From Cryptomeria japonica (taxonomy: Eukaryota > Streptophyta > Pinopsida > Cupressales > Cupressaceae), in the NCBI RefSeq assembly GCF_030272615.1, contig NC_081412.1, positions 671,546,852 to 671,610,851 of the forward strand: 64,000 bases of DNA. Reading direction: 5' to 3'. Both the position numbers and the translations under genes were made by a program. Numbering within the stretch: the first letter of the stretch is position 1; every line of letters begins with the position of its first letter. The notes beneath the pieces are model-generated. The model was not told the DNA's origin. It was given only the letters and a program-made list of their open reading frames with translations, and did not search any database. Of the stretch, positions 22,653 through 34,786 are shown in pieces.

Positions 22653-23036
22653 TCACCCCAGCTGACCCCCTAGACCATTTTTACCTCCTTCCAAGTATTT
22701 AGTTTTATTTTTTATATTCTATTTTACTTATTTTTATTGTTTTTCATAAAAAAATGTTAATGTATTGTTATTTTTTAATTTTTATGTTTTAAAGTTCGAA
22801 AATCATCTTTTATTTTGTTTTATTGCATGTTTAAAATAGTTTTTAGTTTTCAAATATTGCAAAAAACATGAATAGTAAAAACCGTAGGAAAAAAACAAAA
22901 AACAAAAACGTAAATGAACAATAAACATTAGACACAAAAAACAGACAATAAACCCTGAATAGAAAAACGAACACTAAACCCTAAATAGAAAAAGACGAAC
23001 AAGTCCCAGGAGAAATTTGACTATCTTGGTTGATTA

Positions 23037-23058
23037 ACCCTAAACCCTAAACCCTAAA
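23037..23058. repeat. Short interstitial telomere-like repeat
   Basis: About three consecutive CCCTAAA units (plant telomere type), with single CCCTAAA or CCCTGAA words at about 22950, 22978 and 23090. Too short to be an old telomere; it may be chance or a repair filler. Confidence 0.6.
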
Positions 23059-23149
23059 TTATAATCTTTAATTATAATCTTTAATTAAAACCCTAAACAT
23101 TTATGTTATTAACCACCTTAAGCATTCATAATGGTGGCTATATTTAGTG

Positions 23150-23720
23150 TCAGAAATTTTAACATTTTCATGTCCTAAGCAATTGAGTTGGACACCATGG
23201 ATTAATGTTCCTTTTATAATTGCTTCACATCAAAAAACCCATCCTTATCCTTCTGCCCCACACCTAGATTGGTCACCCAATCAACCTCTATTGTTGGCCT
23301 ACCATGCCACCTTAAATTCAGCCAAGCATCCACCCAAGCCATCTCTTCCTTTTTACTTCCTAATCATCTTAATATGAATGCTACCAAGTTCGACCAAAGA
23401 GACCTCTCCACTACATCCCATATTGTACTAACTACTCTTTCCTTATCCTTGAAAACTTGCATGTTCCTTTGTAGCTAGATACGCCAAATGATGATGATAG
23501 GAGTTTAATTCCAAATGAACCACAAGATAGGACTAGACATATTAAATTTCAAATAGTCCAAAATACTAGGGAGATTGTGTGGCATCGTCCATTCAATCCC
23601 CCATCTTTGCAAAAATGAATTCCATATTATTTTTGCAAATTCACATTGCACAAAAGGATGATCATAATCTCACTAATTTCCTTACATAAAACAAACTTGA
23701 AAGAACCCCAATGCCCCATA
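23150..23720 (-). pseudogene. LINE ORF2 C-terminal remnant
   Basis: Minus-strand translation gives DHPFVQCEFAKIIWNSFL, then ILWFIWN and, after stops, LQRNMQVFKDKE. This is the order of the zf-RVT region and the following block in plant L1 ORF2 (compare LINE-B at 13600 and 51180). Heavily decayed; presumably a LINE fragment caught inside the DNA transposon. Confidence 0.45.
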
Positions 23721-25646
23721 AGTTTTTGTAAGTATTATTGGCCATTACATTTAATTTTCAAACTAAAAATTGTGAGATATGCATTATAAGTGTTGTAGAC
23801 AAGGTTGACATGGAAATATCCATAACTAAAATGGTTTTATTATTTTCATTAATAACAAAAGGAAAAATATGCCGAGCTAGATGCATACCAAACTATTTAA
23901 GTGAATTGGATTTTCAAATTTTGAAGTGATTAATTTGTCCTATCAACCCTATTAGATTTGATATGTTTGAGTAAATTCAAATCGCAATACCTAATTATAG
24001 GCTTGTCAATTACCCTCATCACTCAGTAGTTTTCTTTTATATCTAATTAGATTCTTGGAAAAGAATTAGTTTTAATCATTTAAGTATGCATTCATTAGTT
24101 TTAATTATTATTAATTTATTATATATAAAACAACATTAATAATATACATAATAATAATATATTTCTAATAATAATACTAATTAAATATTTACAAATTATA
24201 TTATATAGTATTTTTTATTAATGATCTAATATTTAGATTAATAATTGCGACCAAATAATCAATAGAGAGACCATTTTACAAAAGAATAATAGTTATCCCA
24301 AATAATCTAATTTAGATGAGTTATGTATTCTAATATATGACAAATTTTCTTGGATAGGTTTCATTATAAACCCCACTAAATTACTTAAAAATCTACACGT
24401 CTATATAAATTTATTTTGCCAGGTATATATTAAATTAAAAAATTGATTATATATTTATATGTGTATGTATCATTTTACATTTAGAATGAATTGATTCTAA
24501 TTTTTTTATGATAATTGCTTGTATTTCATTACCAAATGTTTATTCTAATTGATATAATTGATGTACATAATTAAAATATATTTTGAAAATGATTTAATAT
24601 GTAAATAAAAGTTGATCTTAAGTGAATAAATTATTTAATATGATATAATAAATTTCCTCTTAAGTATCACCATTGAAGGGTATGTGATCTTCATCTACAA
24701 AGGGAATGAAACAATCTACAATAGGATCCTCTAGGAATGGAGAGATATGAGGGTCTCCATGGATCTCCTAAAGTTTATTCCAAAGTGTGTGGGGGAAATC
24801 AATATCCAATGCAATACACATAGAATCATGATCTTGATAAGTTAGATCAAATCACTCCTACATGGTCAATGATGTTACACCAAGATTATATAATTTCTAG
24901 TGTTTCTAGTTTAGGTATGACTCCATACATAAAAGGAAAATGATTACACCACCTTAAAACTTATCATGATACCATTTTACAAAATAATCATATTTATCCC
25001 TTTCTAATTTTACCACAAAAGGATGAATAGAGAAACCTATGATACCTCCTCAAATAAAACCTTAAAAGATCAATAAAATCAATACATATAAAACATATCA
25101 GAAAAATTCATCTCGTGTAAGATGGTCATTTTCAAGTGCCAAGATGTCCGAGTAAATGACTAGAATGTGAAATCACAAAAAATGGTCATTTATTCAAGCT
25201 TCAACTTAGTGTAGTACTACTAGTTGCGATCACTAAATCATCCTATGATTCTAGAAAAGAACACAACAAAGTAGTACATGTATTGAAAAGTTCATAGATA
25301 TAACTTATGACCTTAACTTATGATTGTTTTTATGATTTTGATGGAACTTATAAGTTAATTCATCTTTAGATGTTAAAAATTATTGTTTGAGTTGCATGGG
25401 CATTATGATGTTTTATTTTGTAGAATTATTCTTATACTTTGATTTAAGTGGATAATATTTCTTAAATGATGCTTATTATTACCCACCTATTAATAATATT
25501 ATAGATCTATATGTGAGTTTCCTTTTTTTATATTTAACTTGCTAAATTGTATTTAATTATAAGTTTTTTTTGGAAGGTGAAATGTAAATTAAATAGTTTG
25601 TAATTGTAAATTTTCATGTTTGTATATATATGTAGATTATTTTCAC

Positions 25647-27738
25647 ATGATGGATGAGTTTGAGATAGATGAGCTATTAGGTCTAGTACCACCTCCACCT
25701 CCACCCGATCAGTTGAGACAAACAATTAAGACAAATATTGATGCTTTGATTAGAGATATTCATACTATTAAGTGCGAGCCTCATCCACCTCCTCAGTTGT
25801 TACACCTTGTAGATAGTATGCAAGGCATTATACAGTCTGTGCAGGCATTAGATAGCGAGCTAGATAGCTATCGTAGTTGGCGTGAGGGATTGCGTGCATT
25901 TTACGCTGATGGCCTCACATATAAACAAGTTAATGGCTTAAAAATAACAAAAATAGATTTGAACAAATATTTTGTGAACCCTAAGATGGGTGAAGAGATA
26001 GATCCGAAGAAGCCACAGATCTCTATTCGATGGTGTAGGCACCCGGGCATTGCTAGCCACTTTTGGGAGCAGTGCACTCCAATCATGAGGTCCCGATGTA
26101 TTTTTTGAAGAAATTATGAGCCGTATTTGAATTGGGCAAAAAGCCCAATTACTTTGATATTAGATCGTTTCAAGGGGTTGGGAGAGGCATGCCCCAGGAT
26201 AGGCTAGAAGCAAAATTGAGCGATAGGGTTAGAAACTGTGTGCGCAATGATCCATTGGTTCCTCTTCCATCACCAGTTGTTCCAGAACCTACCCATCATC
26301 GAGTAGTGGATTTTGCTCTAGGTTCATTGAGTGTCCTATTGGGCAATTTGGTATAGTAGTTGCGGGAGGTGAGGGCTACCCCCTGCTTAGTACATGTTTG
26401 CACAAGCTGTGGGGATGTATGTAGGGGTCCATAGAGTGAGACTGCCCCTGGAGGAGATGGTGATTTTGATGATGCTGATGCTGCCCATGGTGGTTATGAT
26501 GATGCCAAGGAGGCTACACATGCTAATGTCATCTCTTCATATGTTGATCTCCTATGGGCAGATGATGATCAGCCTACAGAGGTACAAATTTATTTGTATA
26601 ATTTACAGTACAATATTAAATTCCTTATATATACACATATGAACCATAACATGAGTCAATTTTTTCTGAACAGAGGATGGATCATACCACATCATTGAGG
26701 AACCGATAGCATGTTACCTCAATACCTAGAGATGTTGATGCCCCATTTACGATATGCACTTTCATCTAGATACATTGTATTGATATGTACATTTAAAATA
26801 AACAATATATTTTTTAATGTAATGATTTACATATGATATGTTTTTTCAATTTTGTAGGGTGCTTCATGTAGTACTGAGGTGGGTAGTTCTTCACGTGACC
26901 CGTGGACCACTAAGGCTCAACCTCATATACCACTAGTATGTTTTTCATCCATTAATTTGAAGTGTTTACATGCTTACTAATTTATGTACAACTTTGATTC
27001 ATGTTCGTTATTTTTTGCAATTGTAGGCTTCTGGATTGTTTGATGGCACATCACATGTATGCCTTCGACCATCAATTACTTTGCCTACATCACATGTATG
27101 CTTTTATGTGCTAATCTTGTAGTCTATATATATATACTTTATAATTTATGTATATATACAAGTTTGATTCATGCTTTATATATGTTGTTCAGGTCCACAC
27201 AACTACCAATATTGGTACGGCTATGGGATTGAGCCAGATGCAACCATTGACATTATCATTTGAGGCATGATGATTACAAAAATAATTTCTAATTTGTTTA
27301 TACTATGTACCTAGCTTTTATAGGGATTATCAAAATTGATGTACAATGTTTTTTTTGCAGGACTTGACTACGACCACTTTTCTTGTTCATGATAGTGGAC
27401 CTCCACATACCAGTGAGGGCATTGTAGAGCATAGTCGTATGGTAATTTGTTTTAAATTTTATAGTATTTAATTACTTTATAAGTGAATTATGCAAGTAAC
27501 TTCTTCTCATGTTAAATCTTCTTCTCGTGTAAAATCTTTTAATAATGTACAGGAGGGTGTAGACACTGATACTGTACAGGAGGGTGGAGTCACTAATACT
27601 ACATAGGAGGGTGGAGACACTGATATTGCACAGACACAGGATGGTGCATCTCAAGACCATGTGCAGTAGGATGATTCATCTCAGCCACCTTCATGTGGAG
27701 TGAAGAGGACTGCAGATGAGATGCACACGAGGTCTTAG
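25647..27738 (+). pseudogene. Accessory multi-exon gene of the DNA transposon, unknown function
   Basis: Not a recognised family. The start MMDEFEIDELLGLV is followed by a seven-residue proline-rich run, a helical stretch (residues about 25-90), and SYRSWREGLRAFYADGLTYKQVNG with ISIRWCRHPGIASHFWEQC. A frame change near 26108 leads to MGKKPNYFDIRSFQG and then an acidic tail (DGDFDDADAAHGGYDDA, 26455-26580) ending at a GAG/GTACAA donor. Further short exon-like pieces follow AG acceptors at about 26674, 26857, 27027, 27193, 27360 and 27552, ending with SQPPSCGVKRTADEMHTRS. It is transcribed oppositely to the transposase, as expected for a two-gene transposon. Confidence 0.5.
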
Positions 27739-28893
27739 ATTGTATATTTTAGATCATGTCATGTTATTGTATTGTGGACTTTTTATGATGACACTTGTTA
27801 TGTTATCCTAGGACTTGTTATTATGTGATTATATATAGGACTTGTTGTTATGTGTTATGTGATTATATATAGGACTTTTTATTATATCATTTCCTTGCTA
27901 TTATGATATCAGGTCGTGTTATGTGAGTTGGTACACTCTAGTGATTATATATGTGATACATTGTTTTGTTATTATGTTATTTGGACTTGTTTTAATGTCA
28001 TTTCCTTATTAAATTATTATTTCAAGACTTGTTATTATGTCATCGGGAATTGTTATGTGATTGTATATAGGACTTTTTATTTATGACTTGTTATGTGATC
28101 TATTTATGACTTTATATATTAACATTGTGATTGATCATCTTATAGCGCAACCATTTATAATTCAATGTGCACAAAATAACATTAAGAATAAGATAACTAA
28201 TACAATGTTGTTTATGAAACCAAAATTGTATCAAATGTAGACAAATACAATGTTAAAGGGACAAAGAAAAACAATTATCATGATTAAATATTTAAAAGAG
28301 TTCACACAAGTAACACAAACTTACATGCATATAAATTTGATGCATGAAAATTATAAAAGGATTATTAATTATAAATAAATCTCATAGAGGAATCCAATAG
28401 ATTGATGGAACTAAGGCTAACCAAATTATTAGGAAGCTACAAACATAGTATCAACTTTCCTCTTAAGTTGACCACACTACTTTACTAGAGTATTGATGAT
28501 TTATTAGTGTAGATAGTAGTGGTATGAAAAGCATGGACTTCATGGTACTAAAATAAAAAAGCACACTATAAATATAGATTTGTCATACAATGATAAATAT
28601 AGAGTCAGGTCATATTTAAGACATAATTCTATCTTTGAACTTACAATTAATCTATGAAGAGATTACGATAAAATAAATATATCATAAAAAATTAGAATTC
28701 AATTGTAACACAATTACAATGTGCACAAAATAACATTAAGAAGAAGATAACTAATACAATGTTGTTTATGAAACCAAAATTGTATCAAATGTTGACAAAT
28801 ACAATGTTAAAGGGACAAAGAAAAACAATTATCATGATTAAATATAAAAGAGTTCACACAAGTAACACAAACTTACATGCATATAAATTTGAT
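27739..28893. other. Intergenic part of the DNA transposon with a 179-bp direct repeat
   Basis: The segment 28163-28341 is repeated at 28717-28893 with a few changes (CAATGTGCACAAAATAAC to CATATAAATTTGAT). The second copy directly abuts the end of the transposase gene. The rest is AT-rich with TTATGTGATTATATATAGGAC-type imperfect repeats at 27790-28110. No gene was recognised. Confidence 0.75.
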
Positions 28894-31800
28894 TCAACCT
28901 AATGTACCATCTGCATCCTCTCTCTTCTGCAATGCATCTATGATTGCCTCATTCTCTTCTACTGAAAGTGTCCACAATACCTTATTAGCAGGTCTACATC
29001 TGTATCTTTCTAATTTGATGTTTGTTGCCACCACCAAATGAGAATAGTGTATAATCTTCTTTTCTGATTGGTAGTCTTCATAAGCTGGTAATCCATTCCT
29101 TCTTGTTAAGTATTTGGATAGCCATGTACCAACTACCACAATAGACCCAACTGGATACTGAAAACCATCATCATCTACTTGATCACATATCAACTTTTTC
29201 TTAGGTTCTACACATCTAGCTAGCCAATACTCAACCTGCTCATAATTATCCTCAGGCGCAACAACAGCATACACATGTCCTAGAAAACAAATTTAAGTAC
29301 AATGTGTAGAAATAAAATTTGTTAGAATTTATAATTAAAATATGTAATCATAAATTATATGACAATACATAAAAATATATAATTTAAAGTTATAAACAAT
29401 AAATTAAATTAAATTACTAGGTTGTATGAGGTCTGAAACATGATCATAATCTTCTGATGCAAATGCATGATCGGGGTCTTCATATCTTCTAATATCTTCA
29501 TATTGTGTCTCAGTAGGTGTTAAGGATTTGTGTTGCCATTCTTCAACCCATTCCGTATTCTTGTATTCTTCCCATTCACCTGCAACACAAAATTGACAAA
29601 AATATGCAAGCTCTCTAGTCCATATAGTCCAAGTGTTAGAATTAGAACTCCTAAATGAATGCCATCTAGCTGACCCATTTATTGTATCACAACCATATCT
29701 TGGAAGGATATTCTCCTCTTTAACTAGCCAGAAGAAATGTCTAATTGTAGATTTCTGACTTGATCCTGTGGATAAATTTGCACTACACCAATCCACAATT
29801 GCACTTGCATTTTTAAATTTAGCCTTTTCCTCGAATTTGAGTTGCTCTCTGCAGAGGGCTCTCTTAACACATGCACCAGCACCGTCATGTTCTCCTTTCC
29901 TATGTCTAGCCTCAAAAAAACTCCAAATGTGTTCGATATTAGTTTTCTTATGAATCCTACTCAACCAATAAAACATTTTAGCATTCTTGAATTGCCCTGT
30001 GTAATTATCAGACCATATTAGATGTTGTGTCATCTAAATTTCTCTCCCTCAAATTCTGAAAAAAGGTCTTGAAGTAAAATTGGACAAACTCAGATGAGTG
30101 TAATTTATTATCACTCATATAGAAATGGTACTCTCTCAAAATTTTGCGATCCTCTTGTGTACTATCTGGTGCATGCCTATAGACAAGATGGACAAAAATT
30201 GATACCTGCACTGAATTGTAGTATTGTGATTATACCTCATCTTATGGTGCAAGTGTGTAGTTCTCTACAAAGTCAACAACCGAAAGTATACTACCAATAG
30301 GAAATGTATCCTTACATATTCAAAGCTAACCATTGAGCCATCTAGAATTTTGAGTGTGTTTAACATATTTAGGTATGATGTTACTCTTGAATTCATTCAT
30401 AAATGCATGAACACTAACTTTTTTAGTGATTAGATCACATCGATTTCCACAATGCAAGATTGCCACATATATCACATACACCAGAAACACGTGCATTGAA
30501 AAGAAAATTTTGTTCTTTTAGTGGGTTGCAAAACAAACTTGAAATAAACTCCTTTATAGTTTCAGGTGGTATATTTATACCACATTCTTGGAACATTCCA
30601 TTACTATGCATGGTAACACGTATATATCAAAATACATCATAATGGTAGCGAAATTGAACATGAGTTTTGCAACAACGTGTGACTCTTTCCTTGTTAATTA
30701 GAACATACCAAGGTTTACACTTTTCAAAAGACCTTTGACAAATGCTAATAGTCAACACCTTATCATCCAAAAAAATTTTATACAATTCAGTTTGAGTCAT
30801 GTCCAATAGGTGTTTTGGATGTGGATAACGAATTTTTGACCCAACTCTTAATTTAAGAACATCTCTAACATTAGGTGATACTCTTGTATTATCGTGCTAA
30901 TATTTTGATCAAATTTTTGACTTCACTAGTAAGTTTCATATCAGACCTTGGTAGTCTACCACTAAAAGTCCACAATTTGTTTGCCGAATCACTTTCAAAA
31001 TTAACTCTTCTTTTTACAGCTCTTGACAAAGTTTTGCGATGAATATTAAGATATCCACTTATGTTACTCATCATTCTTTTATTAGAAGTTGTTTGGCTTA
31101 CTAAAGCTATTGTTATTGCCCATCGTGCCGCATTTTTATCTTTAGAATGACTTTTCTTTCCAATTGTATCAAAGGCGCTAGCAACAGTCAATACAACTTG
31201 TTTTAAAGAGTCCTCCTTCTTCTTGGGTTTGACATAAAAGCCTAACTTCTTCATCACTTTTTGCATTTTAGTCATTTTAATTAGTTGTACTATTAATTGA
31301 CATTGAAACCCAAATTTCTTATTATAAAAAAAATGTCTAAACAATCTATTTGCATGTGTCCTAATCTGTCTCCATGAAACCAAACCAGGAAAGTTGTCTA
31401 GTACATCACTTTTAATTTCAAAATTTTCATTCATTTGATTATCATTCAAACATGTTTCATTTTCAATTGGCGTTTCCATGTCTACATACACATTATTGGT
31501 TTTAGTTGCAAGTGGATTTTCAATTTCATTTGGAGTTTCAAATTTGGTTTCAATTTCAGTTTCAAGTTGAGATCTAGTTTCATTTGGTGTTTCAATTTGG
31601 ATTTCAATTTCACTTTCAACTTGACTTCTAATTTCATTTGGGGTTTGATTTTAAATTAAAATTTCATTTAATAAGTAACCTGCTTCTACTAAATCACCAA
31701 TTTCTTCATGAGTAAAAACATAGGGTTGTGAAGACATACATGTATTAAATGGTTCTATTATGTTTCCTTCGTCAGCATTTATGGTCTCATTGATGTTCTC

Positions 31801-32028
31801 CTCTTCTAAAATGATTGTGGAACTTGAAGCTCCTTGTCTCATTCTTGATCTTCTCTCTCGTTGATGCATTGCCTCCTTCTCCCTATTTACTGTAGTCTCC
31901 TCAGTTGTCAGAACCTTCCTTTGCCTCTTCCTGCATTGATTTGATCCCATGGCTACACCAAAATTTGAATTCGAATCAATCTCCTTACCAAATCGACAAT
32001 AAGACAAACAAAGAGAATGATTAATCAA
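28894..32028 (-). pseudogene. DDE-type transposase of the 10.8 kb DNA transposon
   Basis: Read on the minus strand. N-terminus (31950-31651): MGSNQCRKRQRKVL with a basic, Arg/Glu-rich stretch REKEAMHQRERRSRMRQ. Next comes a degenerate ETPNEIRSQVESEIEIQI repeat tract (31500-31640), then NFPGLVSWRQIRTHANRLFRHFF and a DNA-binding-like helical part (31491-30889). The middle (30888-30212) is badly broken but shows VCDICG. Core: REYHFYMSDNKLHSSEFVQFYF (30150-30080), WSDNYTGQFKN (about 30012) and EARHRKGEHDGAGACVKRAL (about 29905-29850). The C-terminal module is YAVVAPEDNYEQVEYWLARC..YPVGSIVVVGTWL (29274-28894). I take the Asp of WSDN and the acidic residues nearby as part of a DDE site, by inference. 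Confidence 0.65.
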
Positions 32029-33089
32029 AACATTCTCTTTGCAAATAGTATCGGTTAGCCAATGATTGAAAAATCATTCAATCATTGGGATTTGTGCTTG
32101 TGGGCCAGATTCTGGCCCAACGGATCTTTTCAGAAATGGGCGCCCGTTATTGAATAAAACGGGTTCCCATTTCGCTTTTAACGGTACAAAGTGAAACGTG
32201 CACCCATTTTTAAAAATTAGTGGCGGGAAACAACCCTTAGATTTTTTTTTGCTTCGGGATAGTCTTGGTCTCACCAAGCCTATGCTTGGACCTCCAAAAA
32301 AATGACTAAGGTAAAACGACATCAGATTTCTACCTTGGCCTAAATTTTTGTGGGCCTTTCTGATTGAATTTTTTGACGAAATGAAAACCCATTAGAGTTT
32401 TCAGTATCCTGATTTCTGAAATGTAAATTTCATAGTGATAAGATTACTTTTACTATTTTTGTATTATTTATTAATCAAAAGTGGAACCTAAACCTAAAAT
32501 ACCAAGGTTCACTAAAACTTTAATAACTTTTTGGTTTTTAGGATTTTAGAAAAATAAATTATGACATCAATCTACATACAATTCTTTTGAATATTAAAAA
32601 AAATTAAATTGCAAAATATGAAAATTTCATCAAATTATGGTGGTCGTACATTCGATGTTTTGAAAATATACTTTATTGTCAGTTAAAAATTAATAAAAAA
32701 ATATATATTCAATAAAAAAATAAGCAAAAATATTCTCATCAATATTTGGTGTCTTAGATATCATTTCCCAGAAGTATTTGCAAAAATTCATTTATTTGCA
32801 TCAAAAAGGGGTGGTCGTACACATGCATGGTATGGTCCTAAAATAAGCATTTTGAAAAACTGGTTTTTAAACATGCCTACTAAAAAAGGATTTCTACCAT
32901 GTGGGTATTAAAATAAATTACATATTTGAAAAGTAGACTCTGAGCACTACATTTTCTATTACTGAAGTTTTTTGAGATTCAATCTCTAACTGCATCAAAT
33001 TTTGACATCAATCGATAGAAAATTTGAAAAATAGAGAAAACACTTCCACTTTTTGCCCAAAAGTGGGACTCAACTTCTTGTAGCCACCC
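32029..33089. other. Right end of the DNA transposon, non-coding
   Basis: Holds the right subterminal motif cluster: GGGCCAGATTCTGGCCC (32102-32118), TGGGCGCCCGTT (about 32137), GGGTTCCCATTT (about 32161) and GTGCACCCATTTTTAAAAA (about 32199). Then follow about 850 bp of AT-rich DNA, with GTGGTCGTACA at about 32641 and again at about 32811, and the terminal inverted repeat ending at 33089. Confidence 0.65.
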
Positions 33090-33093
33090 GAGT

Positions 33094-34452
33094 ATAAAGA
33101 TGTCAGTAAGTGACATAGAAAGAATGTGAAAATGAAGAGGAGTAATAAGTTATTCAATGGGCAACTATTACCGAGTTAGACAGTGATAAGATTATGTTAT
33201 TTTGATTGTTTTGATATCCTATATATGTGTGTTCGAAGACTAAACAAGAAGGAGAAAAGATTTCATGCAATAGAATGAGTAAAGGTTTGATACTATTCTA
33301 TTTTACCGAGCAAGGAGCTAGTCGGTAAACTCCAAGGTTATCATTGTCGGTTAAAGAGGAAAGAAGCTACCGAGACAGTAACCGAGTCGAATACAGAATG
33401 TCTACCAAGTAAAGTTTTGAATTAACTGAATATCAACAGAGTAGTAACAGAATGCATTGGATGAATAAATACATTATTAAATGAAAGATGCCAATGAGCT
33501 AGAGATTTTTAGAAGATTGGAATGTCATGAAAGAAGTTTGTTAATGATCAACGACAATGAAAATTCAAGAGTTAGATCTATAGCAGAGATTGAATGGTCA
33601 TAACCGAGCACAAGTACCAAGGAAGGAATACAAGTTCCAAGGCAAGATAAAACGTTTTTTAGTTCAAAGGATTCAATGAACCTAGTCAATTTTGAAGATC
33701 TAATGGCTAAGATTAATCATGGGAAATGTTATTAAGGAGATTAAGTGGTTAGGAATTGCTTATAAATAAGGTAAAAATGATGAACAAGAATGCAGGCAAA
33801 TAGAAGAACAGTGATGTTGTTGAAGTGATTACCGAGTACAGAAGATTGAAGAACAGATTGAGAAGCAACAGATTGAGAAGCCCAGCAAGGAGGAAGATAA
33901 GTCTTATGAAAAGATTATTTTGAGCACATAGAGTCTTCTTTAACATTTTAGATGTGAAGTTGCACATATATTTTATTACTGTTATTTATTTTTGTAAGTG
34001 ACAGGAAATCTCTAAAGCGAGTGGACCTAACAGTCTTATTTGTAAATCCTCTAGCAAGGTAACATTCTGAATGAGTGTTTGAAATCCTTTGACAAGGTCA
34101 CTTCTAACAAAGTGCAAGATTCTGATAGATCTGAGGGAAATCCCCTGACCGGGTCACATCTAGCAATGTGTTTATGTAATCTTTAACACAATTGGCTTTT
34201 AACCGAGCATACTCTAGAAGAGTATATTTTCTTTGTGGGTCCGAAATCCCACAGTGGTTTTTTCCTATTTGGGTTTCCACGTTAAATCTGGTGTTAAATG
34301 TGTTTTGATGTTTCAAGTTTATCAGTTTATAAGTTTGAATGATTTATAGTCTTAGTTGCATATCAAGTAAGTTCTACCGAGGTTGAATCTGGAGAATATA
34401 TAGTATTGTGAGTTTATCTGATTCACCCCCCCCCTCTCTCATTAAACTAACA
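33094..34452 (+). repeat. Copia 3' LTR, second part
   Basis: Resumes at ATAAAGATGTCAGTAAGTGAC after the duplicated GAGT and matches 16260-17544. Differences from the 5' LTR are mostly C/T and A/G changes, plus an extra stretch of about 60 bp at 34177-34240 and a longer C-run at about 34425-34433. Confidence 0.9.
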
Positions 34453-34786
34453 TGTGCATGTGATCGATGGTTGTGGTTAATCATAGCAGCCTAGTTGAGA
34501 CTAGTTCATTATGATAAATGCCTGATTTAGTCTAGGATTATCATGATCGATTACTTGTTGAGACCCAAAGATACTTGATCAGAGTATCTCTTCATAGTCT
34601 AGGTGTGTGGGAGTTGATGTACCTATGCAGATAGAGTAACTTGCTTGATTTATAGGATGACTTACGATGGGAAACGCAGTCCCTCCTATTTAGAGATGGA
34701 TGGTGATGAACATGGCTTGATTGGATTGATTGGGACACGATGTAGGGTATGTGATGGTGATTATCGAGATGGGGAGGGTGGGGGGG
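34453..34786 (-). other. 3' non-coding region of the Tat-like gypsy, second piece
   Basis: Sequence between the copia and the gag-only element, belonging to the outer gypsy by position. No coding signal. It ends in a G-rich run whose last five bases (34782-34786, GGGGG) are duplicated at 43809-43813. Confidence 0.6.

Larger units (their letters stand above)
22653..25619. other. Non-coding left part of the DNA transposon
   Basis: AT-rich sequence with no transposase similarity. It includes telomere-like CCCTAAA words (23037-23058), a LINE-like remnant (about 23150-23720) and unrecognised sequence from 23940 to 25619. Small reading frames here lack any protein-like pattern. Confidence 0.55.
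22334..33089 (-). mobile_element. Terminal-inverted-repeat DNA transposon, 10.8 kb, Sola-like (tentative)
   Basis: It interrupts the copia 3' LTR exactly, with GAGT duplicated on both sides. The left end reads GGGTAAATGCACAAAGTTGGG, and the right end read backwards reads GGGTGGCTACAAGAAGTTGAG; after these both continue TCCCA. The minus strand encodes a decayed transposase (28894-32028) and the plus strand a separate intron-containing gene (25647-27738). Palindromic GGGC-type motifs cluster at both sides (22405-22652 and 32104-32216). A 4-bp duplication together with the transposase motifs points to the Sola superfamily; this assignment is inference. Confidence 0.75.
16079..34452 (+). mobile_element. 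Ty1/copia retrotransposon with a DNA transposon in its 3' LTR
   Basis: LTRs start TGTTGGCATTAC at 16079 and 22154 and end CTAACA at 17544 and 34452. The flanks are TGTGA (16074-16078) and TGTGC (34453-34457), a 5-bp duplication with one mismatch. The internal region holds gag, protease, integrase, RT and RNase H in copia order. Without the insertion at 22334-33089 the element would be about 7.6 kb. The two LTRs differ mainly by transitions and by small indels. Confidence 0.92.

Noticed and set aside
31435-31659. Plus-strand frame with NFTFNLTSNFIWG-type repeats
   Set aside because: It is the antisense of the degenerate repeat tract in the minus-strand transposase gene.
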